This document shows, in pieces, positions 10,261-21,797 of a stretch of 64,000 nt of DNA (its first letter is position 1; every line of letters starts with the position of its first letter). The DNA comes from Nematopogon swammerdamellus. Lineage: Eukaryota > Arthropoda > Insecta > Lepidoptera > Adelidae. The notes below the pieces were generated by a model, which ran no database searches, was not told the DNA's origin, and worked only from the letters and a program-made list of their open reading frames with translations. The position numbers and the translations under genes are program-made. Location: NCBI GenBank assembly GCA_946902875.1, contig OX336355.1, positions 14,851,347 through 14,915,346 of the forward strand. The letters are read 5' to 3'.

Positions 10261-10542
10261 ATCATATCACGTAGCGATATTCCCAGCATGGCTCGCTCTA
10301 TTGCTCGCTGGGCAACCCGAGACTGTACTTAGGGGGAAATGCGTCGGCAGGGAGAGCATCCCAGAGCTTAGCGACAGCTTACGCAACATGAAATGGTTGT
10401 CATACTTGGAATGTGGGTACTCGCAGGTCACGCGGCCGCATGTTCAGTGACCGGCGGGCGGAGGCGGTACTCCCCCGGTAAATTCGCTCACCGCACTAGA
10501 CCGGAAAGTCGTTAATTAGAACAGTCCTTGCGATCAGTCAAT

Positions 10543-11140
10543 TGTACAGTCAGTCAGTCAGCGTGTAAGCGTTCACTGCTGGACATACGCCTCGCCAATT
10601 TTTCTCCAGTCCTCCCCGGCCTTCAGCGGTTTAAGCGGCGGGTGGCCGAGTGGTTTGGGCATCGGCTTCTTATGCGAGAGGTCCGCGGTTCGAATCCGGT
10701 CGGCGTGTACCAATGAGTTTTTTCTGGCGAAAACATTTACGTGCATACCTACACCTGCTGCTTCACCGTTCGGAACCGGTGTAAAACTGTAGGTCCCTTC
10801 CCTTGCCCCTTACTAGGTGGTAGGCTCAAATTGTAGCCGACTGGGTTGGTTGGTACCACCGTACTGAATGTAAGATGGCCGCATAGCAGCCTCGGTTGTG
10901 TTCTCCTCTAGTCCAGTATAGCCAGCAAACCAGGAAAGTCTCCGGTATGGCACCTACCTTCTCGGAGGTGATATTGGCTGGTCGGAGTAAGCGCATTATT
11001 GGCCCCTTCGACTCAGCCACCCATACCGGATTACATAAAAAAAAACGGTACGGAACCACACTGGTTTCCGCCGACATGCCGTCGACGAACTTGATGTCGT
11101 CGTCCCACCTGGCGGGCGGTCTTCCCACGCTCCGTTTTAC
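10543..11140 (-). pseudogene. RTE-like LINE fragment split by a SINE
   Basis: 10543-10634 and 11046-11140 are consecutive pieces of the same antisense C-terminal region (GTCCAGCAGTGAACGC..., GGTGGGACGACGACATCAAG...). The family B SINE at 10635-11045 separates them. Confidence 0.72.
10635..11045 (+). mobile_element. SINE family B, full length, inserted in an RTE fragment
   Basis: GCGGCGGGTGGCCGAGTGG, B box GGTTCGAATCC, body, and the tail from TCCGGTATGGCACC to CCATACCGGATTACAT with poly-A. It splits an antisense RTE fragment (10543-10634 and 11046-11140). Confidence 0.9.
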
Positions 11141-11299
11141 TCACAATACACAAAGTACAATACCTAAATGGTGTAAGGCGGGCTAACTCACGTCCCTGAA
11201 ATCAACCGATGTCGATGTTATGGTGGTGGGAGAAAAATCGGGTGCTACTTTTTCACTACATACTTAGCGATTGATACCCTGAATGAAACGTCATATCGT

Positions 11300-11678
11300 C
11301 ATCCTCGATAGCTCAGTGGTGCAGACAGTCGACTGTTGCTATTGATTGTTAAGCAACGCTGGGCGCGGTCAGTACTTGGATGGGTGACCGCTCGACCGTT
11401 GGAGGCTGACCGTGGTTCGGATTCCACGTAAAACTGTAGGTCCCTTCCCCTCTTACCTTACTTGGTGGTAGGGTTCAACCCGCCCGGGTTGGTACCACCG
11501 AACTGAATGAAACGTCGGTAGAAACGGCTATATAAATGTTCGTGTTTTCCGTCCAGTTCAGTGTAGCCGACACGACCGAAGGGAAACACCTAGTTCACCA
11601 ATGTAGGACGGATGTTTTAGGATATCACGGATGTTTTAGGTGATGTAGCCAACCGTGTCAGTTTCCATAAAAAAAAAA
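11300..11678 (+). mobile_element. SINE family A, full head
   Basis: The A box GATAGCTCAGTGGTG, 5S-like GTCAGTACTTGGATGGGTGA and B box GGTTCGGATTCC are all present, with a poly-A at 11669-11678. The tail has a small internal deletion and duplication near 11590-11640. Confidence 0.85.
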
Positions 11679-11823
11679 TCGGTCGAAACGGCGATGTCAA
11701 TACACAGTTCGTGTTTTTCGTCCAGTTCAGTGACATGGCACCTAGTTCATCCGGTGTTATGGGCTGACATCACGGATTTTGAAGGCGATATAGCAAACCG
11801 TCACAATTTCTATATAAAAAAAA
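11679..11823 (+). mobile_element. SINE family A, 3' fragment
   Basis: A second partial copy directly after the poly-A of the previous one, from TCGGTCGAAACGGCG to the tail and poly-A. Confidence 0.75.
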
Positions 11824-12028
11824 CCCCCGCCGACTGAGCGACGGCCGATCGTAAGTCGCCCCTAAATCGTGGGTCCGCCCATGCCCATATAATTGATATT
11901 AATTATTGCACCGATTTGCCTACACACGAGGTGATCTAGAAAGCGATTCATTTGTATGTTACGTGTGGGAAGACAACCCGACAAGTGGAACGAGGAATTT
12001 TTTTTTTATGGAAACTGACACGTTACAT

Positions 12029-12973
12029 CATTGAGTTAGAGGTTGTACTAGAGGAAACACTAAGGGCAAGTACTTTCGCCTCATCGAAGAGAGTTGACTA
12101 ACAAACTTCCTGTCAGTCGACTCCCGGCGGCCGTCGATGTTAGTCGTGTGTGTGATTGATATGATAATGTGAATACCGAGCCGAGCTACAAGTCGACAAC
12201 ATGTCGTGTGTTTTTCGATACTGCCATACATAACAATAGCGTGAACACATCAAAATCTAAAGGAACAACATTCCACAAGTAAGTAAGACGCTTCTTTTAC
12301 TACAATTTGTTTGCCAAAATAATTTACATTATTACCTAATGGCCGCCATGCCACTGCGCCAATGCGCATAACAGCGCTGCAGCGTTAATAGACGGTCGCT
12401 ATTGTTTTTACTATGCGTGCGTGGAACAGCGCACAAGCATTTAGCTTCAATGCTTACAAAGTAAACTTCGCGCGAAGCGAGACACTAAATACGGGCTGTG
12501 CTACAGTGCGAGCGAGAGTTGTAGATTCATGATTATTCCTACCCCTAACCCTATTCGTTCCGCAAACACCGTGCGCGACGAAATTCAGCGCTGCACATCG
12601 TTAGACGATCGCTATTTATTTTATACTGGTGCTGCATGCAGCGTTTATATTTAGCTTCACAGCTGCTTAATACCCCGATTCATTCCACAAACTCCGCCTA
12701 CTTACCAACACTGATGGCCCGTCTGTGTTAGCTCGTGCACAACGTAATTGCAGCGCTGCACATCGTTAGACGATCGTAATTTATTTTAGTACTGTTGCTG
12801 CGTGCAGCGTTTACTTAGCTTCACAGCTGCTTCACGGCGTATGCGTCACAGAATAGATACTGCTTGCATTCCCCTGCCCGCTCGACCTTTCCTCATACCG
12901 CAGTTTTTGTTGTCAAAGATTCGTTCAATCTTTCTTAGTAGTGTTTCCTCTAGTATAACATTATTTCTCTATG
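12029..12973. mobile_element. hAT-type non-autonomous element, 945 bp, inside a SINE remnant
   Basis: The ends CATTGAG... and ...CTCTATG are inverted repeats extending over about 33 bp, including TACTAGAGGAAACACTA. They are flanked by a perfect 8-bp duplication CGTTACAT (12021-12028 and 12974-12981), interrupting an internally deleted family A SINE (12001-12028 and 12974-13070, - strand). Inside are three diverged units of roughly 100-130 bp with CAGCGCTGCA and ATCGTTAGACGATCG, and no transposase. Confidence 0.85.
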
Positions 12974-13070
12974 CGTTACATAGCCATTTCGAGCGACGTT
13001 TCATTCAGTGCGGTGGCACCAGCCCGGGCGGGATAAACCCTACCACCTAGTAAGGTAAGAAGTGGTTCAG
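12974..13070 (-). mobile_element. SINE family A remnant, body half
   Basis: ACATAGCC...TTTCATTCAGTGCGGTGG and CTACCACCTAGTAAGGTAAG match the family body. The other part of this deleted copy is the tail at 12001-12028. Confidence 0.75.
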
Positions 13071-13218
13071 TGGTTAAGTATCGCTGATGGACGATAGGAC
13101 TGGAGAAAGTTCCTCCTCATCATTCCTATTCCTTCCTCTCCTAAAATTCCTCCTCCCCTTCGCGTGCACTACCCATACTTATCTCACTTCTCACTAATAA
13201 TATCATAAATGTGAAAGT

Positions 13219-13262
13219 ATGTTTGTTTGTTTGTTTGTTTGTTTGTTTGTTTGTTTGTTTGT
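13219..13262. repeat. (GTTT)n microsatellite
   Basis: About eleven GTTT units. Confidence 0.9.
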
Positions 13263-13274
13263 TCCTCTTTCACG

Positions 13275-13620
13275 CCTGAACGCCTGGACGGATTTTGACG
13301 AAACTTTGTATAGTGTTAGTGTATATCCCGGAGTAACATAATTTTGAAAAAAAGTGGTCAAGTTCGAGACGAGCTCGCGTAAAGAGGGTTCCGTACCATC
13401 CCGATTTCTGTAAGAACTAAAAAACTTAGAATTTTCGTTCAGGTTATCCTGTAAATTAAGTGTATATCCCATGGTAAGATAATTTTGAAAAAAAGTGGTC
13501 AAGTTCGAGTCGACCTTGCGTAAAGAGGGTTCCGTACCATCCTGTTTTCTGTGAGAACTTGAAGGCTTAGGATTTTCGTTTAGGTTTTCCTGTAAATGAA
13601 GTGTATATTAGGATTTTCGA
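13275..13620. repeat. Tandem ~144-bp repeat, two to three units
   Basis: AAAAAAAGTGGTCAAGTTCG and AGAGGGTTCCGTACCATCC recur with GTGTATATCCC between. The same repeat type is met near 35640 and 48600. Confidence 0.75.
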
Positions 13621-13885
13621 TTAGGGAGAGAGGGAGGGAGCGAGGGGGAGCTATGAACGCGGAACGAAGGGGGAAAGGGGGTGGGGGTAAATAGAGGCAT
13701 AGAGGGAGGGAGGTGAGAGAGGGGCGAGAGGGGAGGTGGAGGGAGGTGAGGGAGGGCCGAGAGGGGAGGTTGACGTAGAGAGATGGAAGGGAGGGGGGAG
13801 GGGTCGGCAAAGGGGGGGAGGGAGGGAGCAAGGGTCGGGAGAGGAGCGGAGGTAGGGAGATGAAGGAAGGGGAAGGAGGGTGGGA

Positions 13886-14315
13886 AGAGGGAGAGGGACA
13901 GGGAGAGGGAGAGGGAGAGGGAGAGGGAGAGGGAGATGGAGAGTGAGAGGGAGAGGGAGAGGGAGAGGGAGAGGGAGAGGGAGAGGGAGAGGGAGAGGGA
14001 GAGGGAGAGGGAGAGGGAGAGGGAGAGGGAGAGGGAGAGGGAGAGGGAGAGGGAGAGGGAGAGGGAGAGGGAGAGGGAGAGGGAGAGGGAGAGGGAGAGG
14101 GAGAGGGAGAGGGAGAGGGAGAGGGAGAGGGAGAGGGAGAGGGAGAGGGAGAGGGAGAGGGAGAGGGAGAGGGAGAGGGAGAGGGAGAGGGAGAGGGAGA
14201 GGGAGAGGGAGAGGGAGAGGGAGAGGGAGAGGGAGAGGGAGAGGGAGAGGGAGAGGGAGAGGGAGAGGGAGAGGGAGAGGGAGAGGGAGAGGGAGAGGGA
14301 GAGGGAGAGGGAGAA
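13886..14315. repeat. (GAGAGG)n microsatellite with a 371-bp pure homopurine tract
   Basis: Hexamer repeat; bases 13945-14315 contain only purines on the + strand, about 61 units. Long Arg-Gly, Glu-Arg and Leu-Pro frames across it are by-products of the repeat. Confidence 0.97.
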
Positions 14316-14639
14316 TATAAGAGAAACGACAGTTTATTATCATATTTGCGTTTAAATCGGATTTACTGTTAGATCGAGTCTACAGCGAGCGAAGCCGCGG
14401 GCAAAAGCTATCCTCCATAAAATTTAAGCCGATCTTCTAAATTCAATTAAAATTAGTACATGCACATTTAACTATACGTGACAGAGGATAGGCTAAATAA
14501 AATTCAGTTCCGGTTACGCTAATAGGTGGAATATTTTACTTTAGTATTTCATTTATTTTAACTAAAGTTTCTTATTTTAATAACGATAGTTTTTCCCGCG
14601 GATTCGCTCGCTTGAATTTCGTATTTCAAAAGAAGAAAG

Positions 14640-15800
14640 TTACTTAACTTAGGCCGGGGCCGGAGGGTGAACTGGATTCAGATAAACAATAAACATTCTC
14701 AAAGGAAGTAAGTAACATACTAAAGGTGAGGCCGAAGGCCGAGCTGCGTTCAGGAAGAGTATAAACCTTTTTTCTATAAACCTTCTCCAAGAAATTAAGT
14801 AATTGAGGACGAGGCCGAAGGCCGAGCTGCGTTCAGGAAGACGATAACCTTTTCGAAGAAAGTAAGTAACAAAGGGCGAGGCCGAAGGCCGAGCTGCGTT
14901 CAGGAAGACCTTCAACCTTCTCGAAGAAAGTAAGTAACTGAGGGCGAGGCCTAAGGTCGAGCTGCGTTCAGGAAGACTATAATCCTTCCCGAAGAAAGTA
15001 ATTAAGGGCCTGGCCGAAGGCCGAGCTGTATCCTGGAAGACGCTGACAGTAAGTAACTATGGGCGATAGTTACTTACTTTCTTCAAGACGGTTTATAGTC
15101 TTCCTGAACGCAGCTCGGCCTTCGGCCTCGCCCTCAATTACTTGATTTCTTCGAAAAGGTTATCGTCTTCCTGAACGCAGCTCGGCCTTCGGCCTCGCCC
15201 TCAGTTACTTACTTTCTTCGAGAAGGTTTATGGTCTTCCTGAACGCAGCTGGGCCTCCGGCCTCGCTCTTATTTACTTACTTTCTTCGAGAAGGTTTATG
15301 GTCTTCCTGAACGCAGCTCGGCCTTCGGCCTCGCCCTTATTTACTTACTTTCTTCGAAAAGGTTATCGTCTTCCTGAACGCAGCTCGGCCTTCGGCCTCG
15401 CCCTCAGTTACTTACTTTCTTCGAGAAGGTTTATGGTCTTCCTGAACGTAGCTCGGCCTTCGGCCTCGCCTTCTGTTACTTACTTTCTTCGAAAAGGTTA
15501 TCGTCTTCCTGAACGCAGCTCGGCCTTCGGCCTCGTCCTCAATTACTTAATTTCTTCGAGAAGGTTTATAGTCTTCCTGAACGCAGCTCAGCCTTCGCCC
15601 TCGCCCTCAGTTACTTACTTTCATCAAGAAGGTTTATAGTCTTCCAGAACGCAGCTCGGCCTTCGGCCTCGCCCTCAGTTACTTACTTTCTTCGAGAAGG
15701 TTTATTGTCTTCCAGAATGCAGCTCAGCCTGAAGCCTCGCCGTTAGTTACTTACTTTAGTTGAGAAGGTTTATTGTTTAACTTAACGCAGATTGGCCTTA
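14640..15800. repeat. Head-to-head array of ~80-bp units
   Basis: Units with GAGGCCGAAGGCCGAGCTGC and GTTCAGGAAGAC run in one orientation from 14640 to about 15055, and in reverse complement from 15065 to 15800. The outer flanks are also inverted (CCCGCGGATTCGCTCGC near 14594, GCGAGCGAAGCCGCGGGC near 15838). Confidence 0.88.
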
Positions 15801-15865
15801 GTTACTTAGTTTATTCCTTTGAAATACGAATTTCACGCGAGCGAAGCCGCGGGCAAAAGCTAGTT

Positions 15866-16040
15866 TCTTTATAATTTTATTCCTCATCACAGCACCCAAA
15901 GGTTGATTGGAAGAAATCACTTGCAGTGATAAGTCCGCCTTTGCGCACTCCTGTATTGTATATATATATATTTATTGTTTATTGTCGTTTCAATTGTGTT
16001 CAGTAAAGAGTTTATTTTCTATCCTATTCTAAAGATCAGA
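15866..16040 (+). mobile_element. LINE 3' end with GATAAGTCCGCC motif
   Basis: GGTTGATTGGAAGAAATCAC, GCAGTGATAAGTCCGCC, then AT-rich to AAAGAGTTTATTTTC. The same motif occurs in reverse at 38520-38675 and 58140-58230, and in part at 29968-30011. Confidence 0.65.
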
Positions 16041-17264
16041 TAATAGACGCTCATTTTCCATCCTTCCATTTGTATCCAAGGAAAAATGTTGTATTTGTGA
16101 TAAATTTTTAGAAATAGTGATGACTCGTACTATGTAGGCAGTGGTAAATATCTATTATTGTAAATGTAGACTAAGTGGACCTAAAAAAAAGTATCCAGCG
16201 AAGTTTCTTGCCAGTTCTTCTTCGCTGTGATAATCGAACTGGCAAAATGCTAAATGATAAATGTTAAAATATGACCAATCCGGGTGCAGTGTACTGTCTA
16301 TGGATAATGAATAAAGAATAAAGAATACTCGTTTAATGTCTAGATTCATATTTACGGCGTTTTTGACAAAAGATGCACACGAAAAGGCATTATCAGTGTA
16401 ACAAATTTACGACAATACAAATGATGCCAAGTCTCGCACGCAACCTTTCCACCGTAAAAAGTTGTAAGATCCCATGCAGAGCCAAGTCTTTTCATATCAT
16501 TGAAGCCCGAATTCAACAATGTTGCCATAAATTATATTTTCTACTTAATAATAATCAATATTTAGTTACTCCTCATATATTTAACATCTTCATTTCTATA
16601 AAAAAACACCTTGACTTGACTACACAACAAAGATACAGGGAGGCCAAAAGTACCCTGAGTTGCTTCGAGAAAAGGATGGTACGGCCGTGTTTGCTCGACT
16701 TGGCGGGGGCACTGGCAGTGCCCCCAGATTCCCGCATGCGTCACATTCCGTATGTCCCCAAACACAAATGGGTCATACATATGAGTATTTAGGTAACGTT
16801 TCTGTTGAATCTCTGATTCCACGACTCCCGCGCACGTGCCCGCACATGCGCCCGGCGCGGCCGAACACGTGACTATGCCACGTGACTCGCAAAATTCACG
16901 CGTTGCGCGCACGCAGTTGCGCGCCCACACGCTGCAATTACTTATAGGTGATACAATGTATCTACATCACTATGCAACTTTGTCACACGCGTGTTAAACA
17001 CAAATTATGTACTGTTAAGAATGGCGAGCTGTAAGATTATATTTATTGTGACAAAGTTGCATGTGTTCACAGATATACAAAGAGCGGATCGGAGTATGTG
17101 AGGTCGCGTTGAATAGATATTGGTATTGTTTGGGTGGGAGTGGGAGTAACAACACCTTTTAAAAAACATGTTATTGAAATACGACGGAAAACGTGGTAAA
17201 ATCGAAGAATTCACAAGTTGGGAGTTTAATTTGTCTTCGAAGATTCGCCCGGCAGTACCTATCT
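16041..17264. other. Unassigned sequence
   Basis: Holds a 139-codon frame (16373-16792) with no recognised domain and ordinary composition. 16300-16330 has ATAAAGAATAAAGAAT, resembling a LINE 3' end. Confidence 0.4.
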
Positions 17265-17640
17265 ATGTTACATACATACATGTATACCTACCACACCGCA
17301 CAAGCTTTATCCCAGCGATCGGGGTAAGCAGAGTAGTCGGTGTTGTGCTGCAAGTACTCTTGTAAATTACAACACAACACCGACCACCTCATTTAGCGAA
17401 GTTTTCGGACAAGATAACTATCAAGTATCAAGCAGCAAGTATAAAGCACGAAGTCCCACCTGCTGCATGACTCGTTGGAAGGCCAGTGCCAAGGTGAGAG
17501 GCGGCTAGCCTGTCGCCCTTATGCACGGCATCTTGTCCTTATGCCTTAGTCGTGTTTTGCGAAATGCAAGGGGAGATATGCAGTGGGATTATTATTTTCA
17601 CAAGTACCGACCCCACAAGGTACTCACGATTTTTTGATAC
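17265..17640 (-). mobile_element. Repeat D, full length
   Basis: Reverse copy with both tail (CATACATACATG, GTGTTGTGCTGCAAGTACTC) and head (TTAGTCGTGTTTTGCGAAAT, GCAGTGGGATTATT, CCGACCCCACAAGGTAC). Confidence 0.78.
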
Positions 17641-18449
17641 ATAGATAACCACATCTTTATGGGTTATTTTATTTTAAAATCCATTATAAAGCTGTTAATG
17701 TAACTGGTCTTGTCGAGGGTCTAGTAAGTAACAACATAATATTTAATATGTTACTAACATAATTAATCATTAATCAGTGTTCAACACTGACCTTACTCAA
17801 CGTGCTAATTAAAGACTCATTAGGACAACGTAATTATCCGTTCGAATCGTGCCGAACTACCACCACCATGCAGGCGTACGTATAAAAGCGCCTACTTATA
17901 AATAACTGTCTCGGCATCTATTATTATTATCTATTATCTATTATTATTATCTGTTGCAGTTCTGATGTTTTGCTATTTGATTTTAGCTGGCGTTGAGCTC
18001 AATCGAGCTTGGCGAACCGATTGCACCAAAACAGACTTAAAATATCTTTTTTTTTATGGAAAATATCTTTTTTTTATACGGCGTAGGCTTAGTCCCGTAC
18101 GAGGGATACGGAACCCTAAAAAATTATTCTCGGTCCCTTTCAGAAATAACTCCACCGAATTATTCCTCAAAAAATCTAATAACAGATGAAGAGTCAAAGG
18201 AAATCCAGAATACTAACCTGACAAGGGCGATAAAAACAAAATAGAGAAAAAATAAAAACAAGAAACTAAGTAGTAACTAAGAAGTAAAAACTAAAATAGA
18301 AAACTGAGCTGGAATTAATGACAAATGTGATATTAAGGTAAACTTAAGTGTAATTACAGTGCAAACTCTAAAGTAAAACAATAAACAATAAAAACCGACC
18401 AAATGGGACTCGGGCTCGCGCTAAGCATCCCGAACTTAATAAAAGATAA
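17641..18449. other. AT-rich spacer
   Basis: (TTATTA)-rich around 17920-17950, and part of the GTACGAGGGATACGGAACCC repeat near 18095. No gene. Confidence 0.45.
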
Positions 18450-19610
18450 CACAATTGTTTTTAACCGACTTCAAAAAAAGGAGGACGTTCTCTATTCGAC
18501 TGTATTTTTTTTTCTCTCATAACTTTCGACTGGGTGAACCGATTTTGAAAATTCTTTTTTTATTTGAAAGCTGGTGCTTCCCGTGTGGTCCCATTTTAAT
18601 TTGGTCAAGATCGAGTTGGAAAGCGAGGCGGAATCGCGAGGCCGAAAGCCGAGCGAAGAAAAAAACTGTGAAATAAAAACATATTTAACAAAATATAAAA
18701 ACCGCCTTAAAAAATGTATGAAATAAAAAAAAATCGAACCCTAGAGTTGAAGGCGGTGCTAAAGCAAGCAAAAATCACCGACCGCCTTCAACTCTAGGGT
18801 TAGATTTTTTTAACCGACTTCAAAAAAGGAGGAGGTTCTATGTTCGGCTGTATGTATTTTTTTTTATGTATGTTCAGCAATATCTTCCCCAATTGTGAAC
18901 CGATTTCGATGATTCTTTTTGTGTTCGGTTCAGTCTAGCTCATTTTTCCATTCCCCATTTTTAACATAAATATTTATAACATAAATATTTGGCAAATTAC
19001 TGTAGTATTCTTGAGCAGAAGGAGAACAAAACTTTTTCAATGATGACCTGCATCATTGTACTGACTGAGCACGTTTTTTCCGTGTTTCTGTTCACCATAC
19101 TATAGCTCATGGCAAGGCGAAAATTTAGGCATCAAAATCTAATTAACCGACTTCAAAAAAGGAGGTATGTATTTTTTTTTATGTATGTTCAGCAATATCT
19201 TCCCCAAATGTGAACCGATTTCGATGATTCTTTTTGTGTTCGGTTCAGTCTAGATCCAAGGTGGTCCCATTTTTTTTTGGTCAAGATCGGATTGGAAAGC
19301 GATTCCGCCGAGTACATTAATAGCAAATAAAAAAACTGTGAAATAAAAAACTATTTAAAAAAATATAAAAACCGCCTTCAAAAATGTATGAAATAAAAAA
19401 ATAAAAATTGAACCCTAGAGTTGAAGGCGGTGGTGCTAAAGCAACCAAAAATAACCGACCGCCTTCAACTCTAGGGTTCGATTTTAATTTTTTTATTTCA
19501 TACATTTTTGAAGGCGGTTTTTATATTTTTTTAAATGGTTTTTTATTTCATACATTTTTTAAGGCGGTTTTTATATTTTGTTAAATAGCTTTTTGTAAAT
19601 ACATCAGTAA
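18450..19610. repeat. Composite of CCGACTTCAAAAAAGG-type repeats with hairpins
   Basis: Units start TTAACCGACTTCAAAAAAGG near 18471, 18810 and 19144, each followed by TTCAGCAATATCTTCCCCAA-like and TTTGTGTTCGGTTCAGTCTA-like segments. Hairpins are at 18701-18810 (truncated) and 19371-19518. This is a very common but unclassified type of repeat in Lepidoptera. Confidence 0.75.
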
Positions 19611-20323
19611 CACAAATATATTGTGTGTTGCTACGGAACCCTCGGTGCGCATGTTCTACTCGCACTTGGCCGGTTTTATTAGCATTTCACTCGATTGATG
19701 TCACACGTAAGACTAGTAGTAGGCAGTAGCTAGTAATATCAGACGAATCACATTACTGAGAAAGTCCCGCGACTCTACATTCAAACTTTAGTTTCTCATT
19801 ATTCATACATAATGCAAAATGACTCCTAATAGCTTAGAAGCAGCGTTGCATTTTGCACACTACGGTTTTAGAATCCATTGAACTGCGTTAACATGACACC
19901 ACAAGGAAATTGGATCGTATACTTTACAAGTAAGTAGCATTTTACTATTTCCGAAAGGTTGTCAAAGAGAGCTTAGTAAATAGCATTGAAGATATCAAAG
20001 GGTATTCAATATTAATTTTATTGAAAGGATAAGGCTTGCCATCCAGCTGGGTAATGCCGCAAGTGTTCTGGAAACTTTTGAAAACGTTTTTAATAGTTAT
20101 TTTAATGTTTGGTATGTAGGTTTTAATTATATAGTTATTTGTATTACTTTTTTCTATTATCTTGAATAAATATACTTATAGATTTAAAAAAAAATCATCA
20201 AATAAATTTCACACAATTAGTACCTAGTATAACAAAATTACTCATGTTCATCATATGTTTATTTTTTTCATGGATACGATTTTCAAAACATTTAGGTACA
20301 ATAATAAAACCTACAATTTAAAT
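19611..20323. other. Spacer with a short LINE piece
   Basis: 20020-20080 reads IQLGNAASVLETF on the + strand, matching the LINE fragment at 48225-48480; otherwise AT-rich. Confidence 0.45.
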
Positions 20324-20717
20324 CAGCCTCGGTAGCTCAGTGGTGCGGTCGGTCGACTGTTGTTAAGCAACGCTGACCGCGGTCAGTTCTTGGATGGGTG
20401 ACCGCTCGACCGTTGGAGGCTGACCGTGGTTCGGATTCCACGTAAAACTGTAGGTCCCTTCCCTTCTTACCTTACTAGGTGGTAGGGTTCATCCCGCCCG
20501 GGTTGATGATACCACCGCACTGAATGAAACGTCGGTCGAAACGGCTATGTAAATAGTTCGTGTTTTCCGTCGTTCAGTGTACACGCCGACACGACCGAAG
20601 GGAAGCACTAACATGATACCTAGTTCAGCAATGTGTTATGGGCTCACATCACGGATGTTGTAGGTGATGTAACGATGTAACCAACCGTGTCAGGTCCGTT
20701 CCCATAAAATAAAAAAC
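20324..20717 (+). mobile_element. SINE family A, full length
   Basis: Starts CAGCCTCGGTAGCTCAGTGG and has the 5S-like TTCTTGGATGGGTGACCG, the B box, body and tail with poly-A. Confidence 0.88.
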
Positions 20718-20790
20718 CGGCCAAATGCGAGTCGGACTCACGCACCGAGGTTTCCGCACCACAAAAAAAAAATTGAAAAAAATACACCAA

Positions 20791-21108
20791 TACCGTGTGG
20801 GGCCGGTACTTTAAAATAATAGCCCCACAGCATCTCTCCCCGTGTATGTCGTAAAAGGCGACTTAGGGATATGACTCCCTTCTTATATTACTAGGTGGTA
20901 GGGTTTAACCCGCCCGGGTTGGTACCACCGCACTGAATGAAAGGTCGGTCGAAACGGCTATGTAAACAGTTTGTGTTTTCCGTCCAGTTCAGTGTAGCCG
21001 GCACGACCGAAGGGAAGCACTGACGTGGCAAGTTCACCCGGTGTTATGGGCTGACATCACGGATGTTGTAGGTGAAGTAGCCAACCATGTCAGTTTCCAT
21101 AAAAAAAA
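20791..21108 (+). mobile_element. SINE family A body with third head type
   Basis: Starts TACCGTGTGGGGCCGGTACT, then GCATCTCTCCCCGTGTATGT and CGTAAAAGGCGACTTAGGG. The family A body begins at ACTCCCTTCTTATATTACTA and the usual tail follows. Confidence 0.85.
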
Positions 21109-21335
21109 TAATAAAAAAAACACGTTTCTTGTATGGGAACGGTCTTAATTTTTAAATTTTTCTATTTTTTATTACTTGTTGTTATATCCGCCATAATAAC
21201 ACATATTCTGTGAAAATTTCAACGGGCTACCTATTACGGTTCAAGAGATACAGCCCTCGGACAGACGGACGGACGGACAGACAGACGGCGTAGGCTTAGT
21301 AATAGGCTTCCGTACGGGATACGGAAACCTAAAAA
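21109..21335 (+). repeat. Repeat ending TACGGGATACGGAAACCTAA
   Basis: AATTTTTCTATTTTTTATTA, ATTCTGTGAAAATTTCAACG, GACAGACGGACGGACGG and CCTTCCGTACGGG-like ends mark a common lepidopteran repeat. Others: 24300-24760 (-), 31245-31565 (+), 45477-45825 (+), 49030-49120 (-), with shorter pieces near 36240, 41400 and 49680. Confidence 0.7.
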
Positions 21336-21797
21336 TGGTCTCCTGCTAAAGCTCGACACGCATTATTTGCTCCCGGGAACTGTACATATATATAATACTA
21401 GCTTTTGTCCGCGGCTTCGCTCGCGTGAAATTCGTATTTTAAAAGAACAAAGTAAGTAAGAAAGAAGGCCCGGCTGCGTTCCAACGTTACCTTTATTTCG
21501 GCGCGCGGAACAATTCGGTTTGTATGGGAGCGACATCTCAGCGTAACCGGAACTGAATTTTATTTAGCCTATCCTGTGTCATGTATGTGCTTTCTGCAAA
21601 TGTGCTTGTAATAAGTTTCATAAAATTAGGATTATCGGTTTAAGAGTTATGGAGGAACATACATACATACAGAAAATATTTCTAAAAATGGTCAATTTAG
21701 TTTTAGTATCATACACAGAGTCTACAAACGCGATATCTCATCAAACAAAGTCACTTACTCCATGACCATCCCTTACAGATTTATTGTTAGTATATAT

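Noticed and set aside
13651..14355. Long frames of Arg-Gly, Glu-Arg and Leu-Pro repeats
   Set aside because: They are the translations of the (GAGAGG)n microsatellite in different frames, not genes.
16373..16792. 139-codon ORF as a gene
   Set aside because: No recognisable domain, no splice or promoter context, overlapped by antisense frames of similar length.
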